From: Atherinomorus stipes
Taxonomy: Eukaryota > Chordata > Actinopteri > Atheriniformes > Atherinidae
NCBI GenBank assembly: GCA_023101725.1
Contig: JALJCO010013434.1
Location: forward strand, 963,501 to 1,027,500
Direction: 5' to 3'
Length of the DNA stretch: 64,000 bases
A model generated the notes under the pieces. That model did no database searches. It was given only the letters and a program-made list of their open reading frames with translations, and had not been told where the DNA came from. The first letter of the stretch is position 1, and each line of letters begins with the position of its first letter. The translations under genes and the position numbers were made by a program. Below, in pieces: positions 24,901 through 36,800 of this stretch.

Positions 24901-26670
24901 ATTTTCCCCTTGGCTCTGGGAGAGATAAGTCTGCTCATTTTTTTTTTACATAATACAGGATTAAAATGTCACTTGTTTTCACAGGAAGGCATCCTGGTTT
25001 TTAGTAGTACAAGTTTTCCTACAAAATCTGTAGTTTACATCAACTACAAATGCTGAAACCTACTTATCTTATAGACCGCCAACTTTCACCATGACAGATT
25101 TTAACAGACAGAAAGCCAATTATTCATATCCCAACAGGAGCAGTTGAGTTTACAACAGTACAGAGAAAACTTAAATCTCAGGTTATGGGAAGCTTTGCTG
25201 TTCCTGTGCTGTAGAGCAAGTTTATTGCTCCCCAACTTCACTAACAGCAGCACTGCAATCTTGTTTGAACAACAGGGATTTGGACAGCAGTCATATAATC
25301 TTGCACAGACAATTCTGGACACAAAGACTTTATTTTCTTGGCCTCAAAAATCTCCACGATGAAATATGGTGTAATACCTTAATAATACATCACAGTCCAG
25401 GGAGAGGTGTCTCTCTGCTTTTGTAACCAGAGTCAGTGACACTGATGATTTCTTGTTGAGATCTTGACTTATTCACATCTGGGGGAAAAAAAAAAAAAAA
25501 GTAAAATGTCCAGCATCCTGTTATGAGCCACCCAGAGTTCCAATTGTCAAAATAGTATTGAGTTGTCAAATCCTATTATGTGAAAATGCACCCATGCACA
25601 AAGCTGCTAAAAGAGGAAAAACCTCCTCTGAAAACATCTTTTTTTATGATCATTTCACCAGCTGATGGTCACCTACAGCGCCTGACTTCACTACACAACA
25701 AACTCAATTTTAGGAGGGTAAAAGCTCAATTAAGCATGGACTGGAGTCCTGAAATGTTCTAGAGTTCTTCTGAAATGCCCACAGCATTCACTCTAGACTC
25801 TGCTGGGATTTTGTTTTGCCACTTAAGATTAATCTCCCTGTAAGAAATCTCCAGAACATCAGCAAGTGAAACATCATGTCAGCTTATAGTCTGGAGCATT
25901 TGCTGCCATTCTGCCTCTGTGAATGGGCAAGTCTTTCATGTTGACTTGTTTGCTTCAATGTAACACTGTCCCTTGTTAACGTGTACAGATACATGCAGAG
26001 CTTGTTATCAATACAATAAAAAGCTGTTGTGAAGAAAACACATTGATTGCCAGCAGCTAATTTCTGCCTCATGTGTACCTCCTCTCCTCACATTTACAGC
26101 TGAGAGAGTTGATCTCCGACAGAAACCCTCCTGCTGGGTTTGTTTGTGCCAACAGCAACTGTGGAATAAAACTGGACCAAAGTTTCCAGACTTTTCTTTT
26201 ATACTGTATGTGTGAAAAGGGCCTTAAAGCCCTCTAACAAAGCAAAGTTTGTTTAAAAACGACAAAAAATTATTTTCTCAAACTCCGACAAAGACAATGA
26301 ACCAAATGAGCTCTTAAATATAACATTGCTTTGTTAACTCAGAGACTGTGTTGGTTGTGATGTTGTTCAGTTAATAGCACAGTTGCATTGTTACAGTTAA
26401 ACATTTGACTGGTCCTCGTCCCAGTATACATGCAGTAGAGAGGAACTGAGCTACTGACTGAAGTCTGACACCACAGCACTCTGAACTGTGTGGGAAAGTG
26501 TTGAAGACTTTGTGCAGCTTCTAACTTTCTCTGTGAGAGATCATGGGACATAAATGAATTCACAGCAGAGGTGTATCTTCCGGTTTCTTGAATGATGTTT
26601 CTGTGAGATGATGCTGCAGGATTAGAGAAAAACAACAGTCTGGAAATGCTCTAAGTGACCTTGAGTTGAC
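21971..26670. other. non-coding stretch
   Basis: No supported exon or mobile element. There are simple repeats (ATTC units near 22150-22200, A-runs near 23692-23705 and 25485-25500). A splice-like pair at 24608/24664 was examined and rejected. Confidence 0.45.
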
Positions 26671-27136
26671 AAAGACACACAATGTAACTTTTCCACTTCA
26701 AAAGTCTGCGTTCCAGACTCATTTAATGGCACAATGACATATTTTATGTGCATTTCTGGAGTTGCTGCTGCCAGCAGCGTCCCAAGCATAGGGTCCCAAG
26801 GATGAACTGCACTCCACAACTTTTTCCGCCAGGATGCCAGGTGACGTGCAGCCACGTTTCGCTCTATGCACTGCACCACATGCCAGCAACTGGATATCAA
26901 CACAGTAGTGAACTTGGATGCACACCATGGCTACTTCAGCAAAGAAATTCAAGAGGATGTTATTGGAGGAACTGGGGGAAAGAAATAAAGGGACAGAGCA
27001 AAAAATAAAACAAAAGTCAAGATTATAGTGTCTTTTGGAGAGCTTACAGTACAGGTAGGATGCGAGATGGATGCTGAATTAGCTGTTAGGTGGGACATCA
27101 TTGAGAAAATCTGCAAAAGTTGTGTAGTGTGTCTTT
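26671..27136. repeat. MITE with AAAGACACAC termini
   Basis: The left end AAAGACACACAATGTAACTT is mirrored by the right end (AAGTTGTGTAGTGTGTCTTT), about 466 bp apart. A TTAA follows on the right side; the left target copy is not intact. The overlapping open frames are element sequence. It belongs to the same family as the 96-bp copy at 5411-5506. Confidence 0.65.
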
Positions 27137-29639
27137 AATGATTTGCTTTTCAATCACAGTTTCTGACAAAAGAAGCTAATAAATATGTGAATGAGAGCAG
27201 CTTTATTACTATACGCTTACAGCCCACTTATATCCGTAGGGTTTGGTTCTTTTTCTATTTTTATGGTGTTTTTCTTCCTTATGTGGGAATTGGTGAGCTT
27301 CCAACCGTCTTTAAAAGCCAGCTAATGAATCTGCTCACCCTTTCTCATCCCTTCCCACCGCCACCGGCACCACATTCTGTTTGACTGGCCTCGGGCTGTA
27401 TTAGTTTGAGTTCCTCCCTTTTCATCTCTCTGCATGACAGCTATTGACACTTAACCACCTGCTGACACATTGATAACACTGACTCACACATCTCATATCT
27501 TCTATTTAGTTTGGCTTTGTTAAATTGTTAATAAATGTCATTGTTTTATTTAGTTTAACCTTGCCTTATATCCATTTTTTGTCATGGCGTACAAGCCAGG
27601 TTGGGACAACCCTAACTCTTTACTTTTTCTAAACAAAGATGTAGACAGATGCCATTTATCAGGGTTGTTGAGTGTTTACATGCAGTTATTTAAATGTAGT
27701 GGGTTAGACTGAGCTTGAGATGTGCAGTTTTGTGTGATCTTAATCAAATGTTTAAATGTTTTGATCTGAAAATCAAATTATTGGTTTCTTTTATTTCATG
27801 TCATGCAAACATGCTATTTAAACAGTGTTACTGTCCCTAAATGAAAACCAACTCAAAACTAGAACTGCAAGCAGTTATCACGGGTTCCAAGACCATCCAC
27901 GCACCACCTTCTCTGGCCCCGCCTTCTCTGGTCCTGCCTCACCTTGTCCCGTCTCACGTAATTTAACATTGAATGTCATTTATAGCCCTCTATGAACAAA
28001 GGTGATCTAGTGATGTGCATGACAACCTGTTGTCTCCAGTTATGTTATAGGCAGTAGCCCACTTGAGTTTTCACAGTATTCCCTATTCAACTCAAAATAA
28101 AGGAACCATAACATAAATGAGAGACCACCACCAAGCAGCAATGATTTAAACAACATTTATTCACCTAAAGAAAATAATAAAGAGATGGGAGCTAAAACAA
28201 ACAAAAGAGGGAGCAGACCTCATCGACCCTTTAGCGGGCTGTCGGATCTGGGCTGCCTCCAAAACAAAAGGAAGGAATCATTTGGCAAAAGGATGAAATC
28301 AATATTTACACCTGATAATGAGAGGCTTTAACATGCAGACATCTCTGCTGTTTAATGGAAAAAAAAAAAACTCAGCTATAACATTGAACCAGCTCCCATA
28401 TTGTGAGGACCCCCCCCCCCCCTCTAAATCAGCTCTGGCCTGGTGAAGCACAAACAGAGGATTTCTGAAGCTGTCCTGAGGTGTCTGGCAGAAGATCTTT
28501 TGGATTCTGTGGATTGGGCCCCTTTTGTTCATGCCGCGGGTTCTTTTATGGGCTGGAATCTGTAAAGTTTGGAGGGTGTTTTGTTGTTTTCTTCAAGCCA
28601 CTTCTTAGCAGTCTTTTCAGATTTGGAGTTGTTTGTGTCTGTAGGTGACTCTGTTTGGTCTGCAGAAATATTTAGAAGTGGTTTGTGGTAAAGAAACTTC
28701 CACATTAACAGCTGCTGCAAATGTTTTCTTGCAGGATATAGGTGTAACTAGATTATCCATGTTGCTTTTTGTCACATATTTTAATGTTTTGGCCGATTAA
28801 TGAGCCTAACCTGGCATACTAAGAAAAAATAACAGCGAACACCCATGCATGGCTATGAACCTCAAGAGATAATGTATGCATTGTTAGCGTCTAACCAGAA
28901 AAATTCAGCATTGTTTCTATTATGTGCAGACCATAAAGGTGTAGACACAAAAATCCACCCAGACATCAACATGAAAGCAATAATTCATCCGTGAAGATAA
29001 CTTTGAGGTTTAAACTTCTGCCGTTTTCCCTTTATGGTTATATAATCAAATGACTTTATTTTTAAAGAAATAGATATCGTTTACCAAAATAACAACAGAC
29101 TCATTTCACTACCACCAAATCTTCAAAAGTCTTCTGGCTTTTTTCAGTTAACTCTATAAATCTTTAATTCCGCTGCTGAAGCTGGTTGAGCATGAATTGA
29201 AAGTAAATGCATCACTTCGGAGCCATGACCACACTGTGGTGGCACAGAGATCGGAAATGGATTTTCTAGCTTCTGACAAAGAACAGCAGTATTTCCATCC
29301 TGTGCCACCAGCTGCATTTAATGGTTTGATGAAACGGCATAATACCGCAGTCATCTCTGGATAATTTGTTTTGTCCCCTTTTGCTCTAACAAAAAAAAAA
29401 ATCTTTATTTAATCTCTCAGAATGACAACACAATGACTAATTAATTAGTCAGCTGCTGCTGTGATGGTAATTTAACTAGAATCTTATGTTCTCAGACAAA
29501 GTTATAAATAATACACATTTTCATTGTAGGTGCTGCTTCCTGCCTCCATGTGCATGCTGTAAGCACAGAATGCATTTGTCACAAGATGGCAGACCTCTGT
29601 GCGGAGGGCTGCCAAACATGCATTGATTATTTAAGCTAA
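27137..29639. other. non-coding stretch with minor repeats
   Basis: It contains a short three-fold imperfect tandem unit (ccttctctggccccg-like) near 27904-27955 and a C13 run at 28410-28422. No exon recognised. Confidence 0.45.
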
Positions 29640-30000
29640 TATATTGTGTGCAAAATGGGAAAAAAAGCTGAAGTCTTTGGAATAATCACCCACTGTGTTT
29701 GGAGCAGCGCTAGTACTTCTTTGTACACATACAGGCATGTTGGAGAATCTGCTTTTGTGAACTGAATTTGTCTGAAGTGTTTTTTCATGTAACCTCTGAC
29801 TGACTCAATGATGTTGAGATTTGAGCTCTTAGGATGTTGAGTCATTCCTTTTCTGACCAGAAATGGTTCTTTGTGACTGGAAAAGGATGAATTTGGGCCA
29901 AAGACGATGCCTCCCTGATAGCACTGCAAGATAGATGAGAATCTTATCACCAGTGATGAGCCAAAAATAGTTGCCCTGTGCTGTACACATGAGCACAATT
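29640..30000 (-). pseudogene. Tc1-like transposase C-terminal relic
   Basis: The minus-strand frame of about 120 residues contains HPKSSNLNIIESVRGYMKKH, then YKEVLALLQTQWVIIP. This aligns with the catalytic-end block of fish Tc1 transposases, where PQSPDLNIIE (the E of the DDE triad) leads into VWDYMKR and LW..LQ..W.. The Asp of SPDLN is replaced by Asn (SSNLN), but the Glu of NIIE is kept. The N-terminal DNA-binding domains and clear terminal repeats are not visible, so this is an old fragment. A poly(A) run and a (GT)n array lie directly to the right. Confidence 0.55.
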
Positions 30001-30001
30001 T

Positions 30002-30076
30002 AAAAAAAAAAAAAAAAAAAAAAGGAAAGAAAAAAAGACAGACAATCTAGTTTTACAACAAAAACATTATACGCCA

Positions 30077-30108
<32 letters not shown>
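30002..30108. repeat. poly(A) tract and (GT)n microsatellite
   Basis: A22 at 30002-30023, then A-rich sequence, then 15 GT units at 30079-30108. Confidence 0.93.
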
Positions 30109-30110
<2 letters not shown>

Positions 30111-32246
30111 AGAGCATTACACTTTTAGGGGAATTCTTCCTCAGGGCCAGGTCTTCCTCATGCAGGAAATCTAATTCATTTTCCTGGCAAGTTGAAAAGT
30201 GAAAAGATCTAATAGGATTCAGCTAAAAGGCTTCCAGTCTGCTTCATGTAATGAACAGGGCAGCCTCACAGAGTCACTGAGGGTGATAGATGGCCGTTTT
30301 TGTCTCTCTCTGGTCAGCATATTCATCTGCAGGAGGAGCAGTATTCTGAGATGAATTGCATTGCGTCGTCTCCTGTGAAAAGGTGATTCTGCCACATGTG
30401 TGTGTCTTAAAGTGATTAACAGCATACAGTATAATCTGTCCTTAGCAGAAGGATACTGTGAAATGAGTGCATGTCAAAAGCCGAAAGTCGGTGCGGTCTA
30501 GATTCTGCCATAAAATTGAGGTGAAAAGGATAACAATAGGCTAACAAAATCAATTTGACCTCTTATATAATCAATTTCTACTGTTATGTAATGTAGCCTT
30601 TCAAATTATGGAAAAGCTCAAAAAAAGTTGTCTTTCTTTGGGGGACAGTGATGGTGTATAAAAGGCAGCACAAGTGAACAAGTTGTACTGCAACAAAGGA
30701 GCCATTTCAGGTGTTCAGCTTGAAGAGCGATTATCACAAGTGAAAGACAGAAAACAGTCAATAATTAGGAGTTGAGAAGAAATCATGTATTCTGGTATGT
30801 TTGGACCTGACAGACTCAGTTCTTCATTTACATCATCCAAAATCAAACTCTGTAGGCTACTTTCCTGCAGTTTTTTTTTCTTTGAAAGGAAAACTGGAAA
30901 ACCCACTTTTTCCTATTTTTTGTTTCCTTAACCAAAACAAAAACTTGGGTAACCTACTATTTTCACTTTTACAATGTTGCACTCAGAATAAGAATAGGAA
31001 AAAACAGATGACGGCTTTCATCTGATTTTGAATTTTTCATCTGAGATACATGATATTTTGTCTCTGTTTCATGTAAGCAAAGTTTACTATATGCCCAAAA
31101 CTGTATAAAAAACCCTTTTGGTCATAATGATAAATTCACACAGAATAATATACATCCTTACTTTGTTTTGCTTGTATAGAAAATGAAAATGAATTTAATG
31201 TGTTATAGAATATTTTTTGTTTCCACCTGTCTCCACAGTCAAGCAGTTGAATTGATGGCTTATGGTTGGCTAACATTTTACGGGTATCTACGGGTATTTG
31301 CTGCTATTTACATTACTTGATACTACTGAACTTACAGTATATTAAGTTGTATAATCTTTTATTGACACAGTTAAAGCCAATCACAGTCCTATTCAAAAAA
31401 GGTTAAAATCGTTACACAGAGCTGCAATCAACCAAGCTTAACTTAGCATTCTGAATGATCAGTATTTTTCTACCTGCTATATAAAACACATTGTTTTTTA
31501 TTGTGATATTACCATCTTTACATTGTTTTTAATTTCAACTTTTATAATTGCAACATAAAAACTTGAAAACTGTTGACTTTTCTCTCAATACCATTTTTAT
31601 TCCACATCAGTGCAACACTTTCACTGTGACTGTAATGTCAGACATCAGCTTAGATTCAATAATTCTGTGGGATGACGTTTAAAAGTTTTATTCTGATGTT
31701 GCCGTCAGGGAGATTATCGTGAGCAGCGTCAGTTAAAAGGATGGAGCTTTTCACGAGCCATTTTATCTAAAACTGAGCAGAAATCACATGAGAGCACAAT
31801 TGTTCAAGCATCTGTTACCACGGCGATGAGCATGTTCAGACAGAGCCAACTTCATGAGAGTTTTGTTTGCTGACTATGTCATTCAGCTCACCTACAGCCC
31901 ATGTATGTATGTGCCTGATAAATTAGAGGAAACAAACTTACAGTATAATGTAATATACCAGAGTTGACTTAGTTGACTCAACTCATACAGTATTAAAAAG
32001 CAGCAAACATAACCGGTCAATCCGACTGCTCGGTGTGACTACAGATGGAAAACAAGGCACTCTTTAACATATGAAGACTTTTCATATTCTTTGAAATATA
32101 CTTATAAAACAAAGTAGCCTAAAGGAATATTTCATTCTGTGTTTATTTATCAAGATGATCAAATGGATCCAACACAACTTTGGACGCGTCGTCATGACAA
32201 CGTACAAGGAGCACAGAAAACTTCCAGGTTTCGTAACTTGTCTCAG
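30109..32246. other. non-coding stretch upstream of the candidate pex5l exon
   Basis: No known repeat or exon recognised. If the ATG at 32247 is a true first exon, its promoter and 5' UTR would lie at the right end of this stretch. No TATA box stands out; 'ggacgcgtcgtcatgacaac' at 32182 is a local CpG-containing patch with a TGACA-like core. Confidence 0.35.
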
Positions 32247-32267
32247 ATGAAAAATCCAAGATCAAAT
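32247..32267 (+). CDS. pex5l: candidate pex5l alternative first exon or 21-nt microexon
   Basis: Seven codons (MKNPRSN) start at an ATG that directly follows a tctcag acceptor-like string and run into a strong donor (AAAT|GTAAGTG). The phase is 0, which fits the next exon at 33697 exactly. Vertebrate PEX5L is known for alternative first exons that supply only a few residues (the common human start is MYQGHMQ, also seven residues). This could therefore be a second promoter's first exon, with 5' UTR upstream of 32247, or an internal microexon. The pyrimidine tract is short and the ATG context is weak. I do not recognise the peptide itself, so the assignment rests on position, phase and donor strength only. 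Confidence 0.33.
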
Positions 32268-33696
32268 GTAAGTGCTTGTTGTCCATTTGTTGTTTGTTTA
32301 TTATCTTTTCTTTGAGGTTGGGCCTTTATTTGTTGTTGCTTTTCTTGGGGGAGGGTGGATATTTCTGTTTTTAGGGTGATGTGGGGGTGTCAGGTTTGAG
32401 TGCAAAGTCTGCAAGGTGATAATGGTTCATTCAGTTTGTTTTATAATTATTATAATTTAGATTTTAGAAGCAAAAACAGGGACAAGGAGGGATTTTTTGT
32501 TGTTGTTTATTTGTTTTTTTTTCATTTTACATGTTTTGATCCAAAGGCAAAGTTAACTGCTTGAATGTAGATGGACTTGAATCAGAATGGTAGTCGAATG
32601 AGCACATGGTGTGCCATAGCTACCGTCACTGAAGAAATTTTGGTGTTACTTGTCATTTATGAGAATGATATGTTAGTGAGCATAAGTGTTAAAAACAAAT
32701 CGTAACACACAAGTCTTTCATTGCTTCGACGTTCACAGTTTGGGTCTTTTTAAGTAGAGAATAAACTTCAGAACATATCAGCTGGGTTTAGAATTATAGC
32801 AGATTAACACTGACATGAAAATTAACCAGCATTTCCCTACGACCAAACTCACACCAGCACTACAAGCACTGAACATGCATCAGGAATGGATGATCCAATA
32901 GAAAGTTGTTATTAAGTCATCAAAACAAGGTTTGATTTCCAGTTTTTACTGGAAGTAGATAATCATTGATTTTACTGGCATATGGAGGGAAATATGTGTA
33001 CAACTTATTGAGATAATGCATAACAAATGTTGAAAATGTCAATCTACAAATGCTTTAAAAATGCTATAATAGCTGTAATATATAATACATTAAAGCTATA
33101 ATACATTGAAAATGTTAATCCATCATGAAAATACAACAACAGAAAAAAATCGACCCCTGCTGAGTATAATCCATCAATTAATCACTGATGGATGTTTAAA
33201 AAAAAAAAGTTTTTAAAATGTGTTTCCTGTCCCACAACCATGAAGATATGCAGCATGGAAATTAAAAAGGCACATCATTCACATTTAAGAAGCTAAAAGA
33301 ATTTCATTATCCTGTCCTCGTTGCAGATCCGACATTAGTGTATTAATCTTTACAAATTACGTAGTGTTTTTGTTCAAATATATCTTCTAGTTGCGAACAT
33401 CAATATTCCAAGCTGTGGTATCTGTGTGATATTCTGTCATCAGGGTGTTGCAGTAAAGTATTGCTGGGGGCAGCCATCCTCATCTCTGTCTGCAATCAAC
33501 TGTCTACATTGTACAGTGACCCTCTTTTCATCGCCATAGTCTTGTGGAAATGTCTTTAGTCGATGTGTTTGTTGTTAGACAGCCCCACACATCATAATGT
33601 AAAGTATTTTTTCTGTAAGATCCCCTGGATGGGGGCAAAAAGTTTTGAGTTCTCCAAATGTCCTGACACAAGTCGTTGTTGATTTCACTGTTGTAG

Positions 33697-33801
33697 GGGA
33701 AAGACTCTAGGGCTGCAGATAAGACTGTTGCCATGGTCCTGAAGGAGATACCAAGTAAGGCGTCATCAGAAGGGAAGCCCCTCCTCACAGTGACAACCAA
33801 G
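33697..33801 (+). CDS. pex5l: pex5l (TRIP8b) coding exon, 35 codons, equivalent to mammalian exon 3
   Basis: Exon of PEX5L/TRIP8b, a cytosolic neuronal protein related to the peroxisomal import receptor PEX5. It is an auxiliary subunit of HCN channels and binds Rab8b. The acceptor is ttgtag|GGG and the donor is CCAAG|GTGGGC; both ends are phase 0 and only this frame is open. The 35 residues include SRAADKTVAMVLKEIPSK and GKPLLTVTTK. From memory, human PEX5L has a 35-residue exon here (GKGSRAADKAVAMVMKEIP... ending EEKPLLTMTSQ), so length and sequence both match. In mammals exons 2 to 4 of this N-terminal region are alternatively spliced and tune HCN trafficking. The next exon is about 15.9 kb downstream. 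The identification depends on recalled sequence, but the match is extensive. Confidence 0.9.
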
Positions 33802-36800
33802 GTGGGCAGATCCATTCCAGAAACCCCCTCCCCGCCCTCAACCCCCACCTTAAAGTGGAACTTTCTCCTGTGTTGGTGACGCTGAAACATTAGCAAAGCT
33901 TTGTGTGACCTCCGCAGTCTACTAACTCATCACTTGAGCTTGATGAATGTTGTATCTAACAAAGAAGTGATTTTTATTTGATTTCCAGCTGCTTTATGGG
34001 GGATAAAACCCTTTATTAACAAAACTACATTTACTCAGTGAGTAATGACCTTATGATCTACAAAACCAGGCTCAATTTGTGGCAATAACTTGTATGACTC
34101 TTTATCTTTTTGAATTAACCTCTGCAAGATTCATGGTGCTCCTCACTATATTTAGCACTGTACAGAGGGATTAATGGGAGGGTCTTCACATATTTCCTGT
34201 CCCCTTCCTAATCAGGTCAGTAAAACTTCTTCGTGACCTTTTTTACTCCTCATAAGCAGCTAATTCTCAGCACAAAGAGCTTGTGAATGCATTTCCAAAA
34301 TGCTATGCCACATGGCATGGCATTGAGCTGCTGTCTGGGCTCTCTCTGTACTAAAGACTGCAGCAAATGGCCTCTGTTGAGCTTTTCGTGTCTTTTTTGC
34401 TTCATCAGTGTACAGTAGAGTAGGCTGGAGTGTGCTCCAGATGTCGGTATGAATTTTTGTGTTCTGTCCCATGTTTGACTGCTTCTGTACTGTGCGTGTG
34501 TGTGCGCGTGCAAGCTGCTTTTTTTCTTATCCTTTTGTAAATTTGTCTGTATTTTAAGAACCTGTGGCATGCTTAATACTTGTTGTTTTTTGATACAATG
34601 TCTGGCTTGAAGAGCTGCTGCACAGGCAAGATTATGCTCTCACTTCAGTTGAAATGAAGTAATTATAGCTCAGCATGTCAGCAGATTGTTGGCATGTTGA
34701 TACCAGAGAGTCATAACTTTATTCTTTAAAAACATTGTTAAGTTTATGATCTGAACAGTAAGTTGTCAAAGTTTAAATCACCGTATAAAAAGGCAGAATT
34801 ACTGAGTCAGCATCCCATAACAACATCTTTATTCTTCTTCCCTGTCAGGGAAGCAGCTCAGTGCATTCAAACCTGAAACCTTTTCTTCTTAATTCAAAAG
34901 ATGATTCATTAAAAGTATTTTTTTTTCTTTTGTTATGGGTTGTGTTATTAACGGATGCACTAAAGTTTACTTTTTAATTAAAACATCAAGGTCAGTGTGT
35001 CTGGTTTATTTGCCCAATAAAATTGCATCTGGTGGTCAAATCTGTAAATGGAGAGCTGGCTGAGCGAGTCACATCTGTTGTAATTCATCTGAACCATGCA
35101 TCAACAAACTGCTTACTAAAACAGTTGGAAAAGTGGCATAAGCTTTCTTACTATCCCTGTTAGGACAGTGTTAGTTAATGCTAACTTACCATAACTGAGG
35201 AATCATTGCTGGTGCAGCATTAACCTTACAACCCTCCCTCTCCAAGAGCTGTCCCCAGAGGTGGAAAACAAGGCCAGTTAATCTTGCTTTGCTGACATGC
35301 TTTCAGCCCTTCTTTCTCTCAAGTTAGATTGATGCTCTCTAGACTTGGCTCACTGTCCCATCTACTGGTACAGGACTGACAGAGAAAAACATTCATTATA
35401 GAGCATGTTGTCGACATGTAAAGTTTTCAATATACTGTCTGATTCTAACTGCGGCTCACATGTGTTTTATGTTTCCATGAAAGCACCGTACTGTAGATCG
35501 ACTCAAGTAAACATATGATTACTCTGACACTGAGGACCTGAAACGTCAAATGAACATAAAGACAGCACTGGCAATAGATATGGCCAATATTTTGCAGTCA
35601 AACATATATTATTACTACAAGAATTAACGATGTCAGACTGTTTACCACAGTTGTCATGATCTTGATATTATGGTTTGTAATCAAAAGTCTCACTAGATAT
35701 TTGGATTTTAGTGTCAAATCCATCAAATTGCACCTACATGTACCCAAATTTTTCTGTTTTTCCTTTTAATGTGGCCCAAAGCAGAAATCCACCCACATGG
35801 TTTTTGGTTTTGCATAAAAACCTCACAATATTAATGTCCAAGGATGTTTGTCAAAATAAAGTGCACAGGGTATGCAGCTGAAGCCATTAAATAGGGATAG
35901 AAAGTAATAATTTCTGCTCGTGTCATGAAACTGTTTTTATATTTGTAAAAAGAAATGAAACCATTGTGAAAAATTTTTGCTGTCACCTCAAATAACTATG
36001 ATTAAGAAATTATATTTATCGTCAGAGGCCTGCATCATGGATCTCTGGCACCACGACATTAACTTTTATCACAGTTTTCTCAATAGCTCCAACAACCGGG
36101 ACATGTAAAACAACAGGCTCAGACATTAATAAAACATAAAACTGTCTAAAGATTAATCTCTGAAATCTTTGGCATAAAAGCTAAATAGCACATCAGATTC
36201 AAAAACCTCAGCAAAGCATCCTAGTGTTAGGATGACAAGATGACAAAGTGTTTGCAACATTCCAGAGCCTTAAACACATGTTTTATCAGCTTTTGAAGCT
36301 GTAGAATCAACTTTTAACATGCCTGAAAACATGACAGTAAACAGCTGCGACAGTATTTGCTACTTTGCATGATAAGAAGTACAAAACAGAACACAACAAC
36401 AAACTCAGCATGCTAGCTGAAGATACTGTAATATCAAAACAGTCATCTTTTTCTTATTCATTATATTCAATCACCTGTTGTAAGTCAGGGTGTTTTAATA
36501 AGAGCGAATGGTTGATATTTTTGTCTGAAGAGAGTAAAGAGACATCTTTAAAAAGATTGCTTGCTTATTAGAATTTCATCGTGATAAAGTCGTATCTCAG
36601 CTCATTTTTCTGGATGTTACGTTAGTTGTAATATCTCAGGAGGCGACTTGTCCCAACTGGATCTCATCAAGCAGATAACTAAAAGACTAATGCCTCATGT
36701 CAAGTTTTAAAGCCCAGTTAAGTCTTTGTAGACTTCATTGAATCAGTGTTCTGCATTCAGGCTCACTGTGTTGGAAAGCATGACTACATGATGCCAAGCA

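Noticed and set aside
33528..33896. 122-codon minus-strand frame
   Set aside because: It overlaps the pex5l exon antisense; no domain or splice support.
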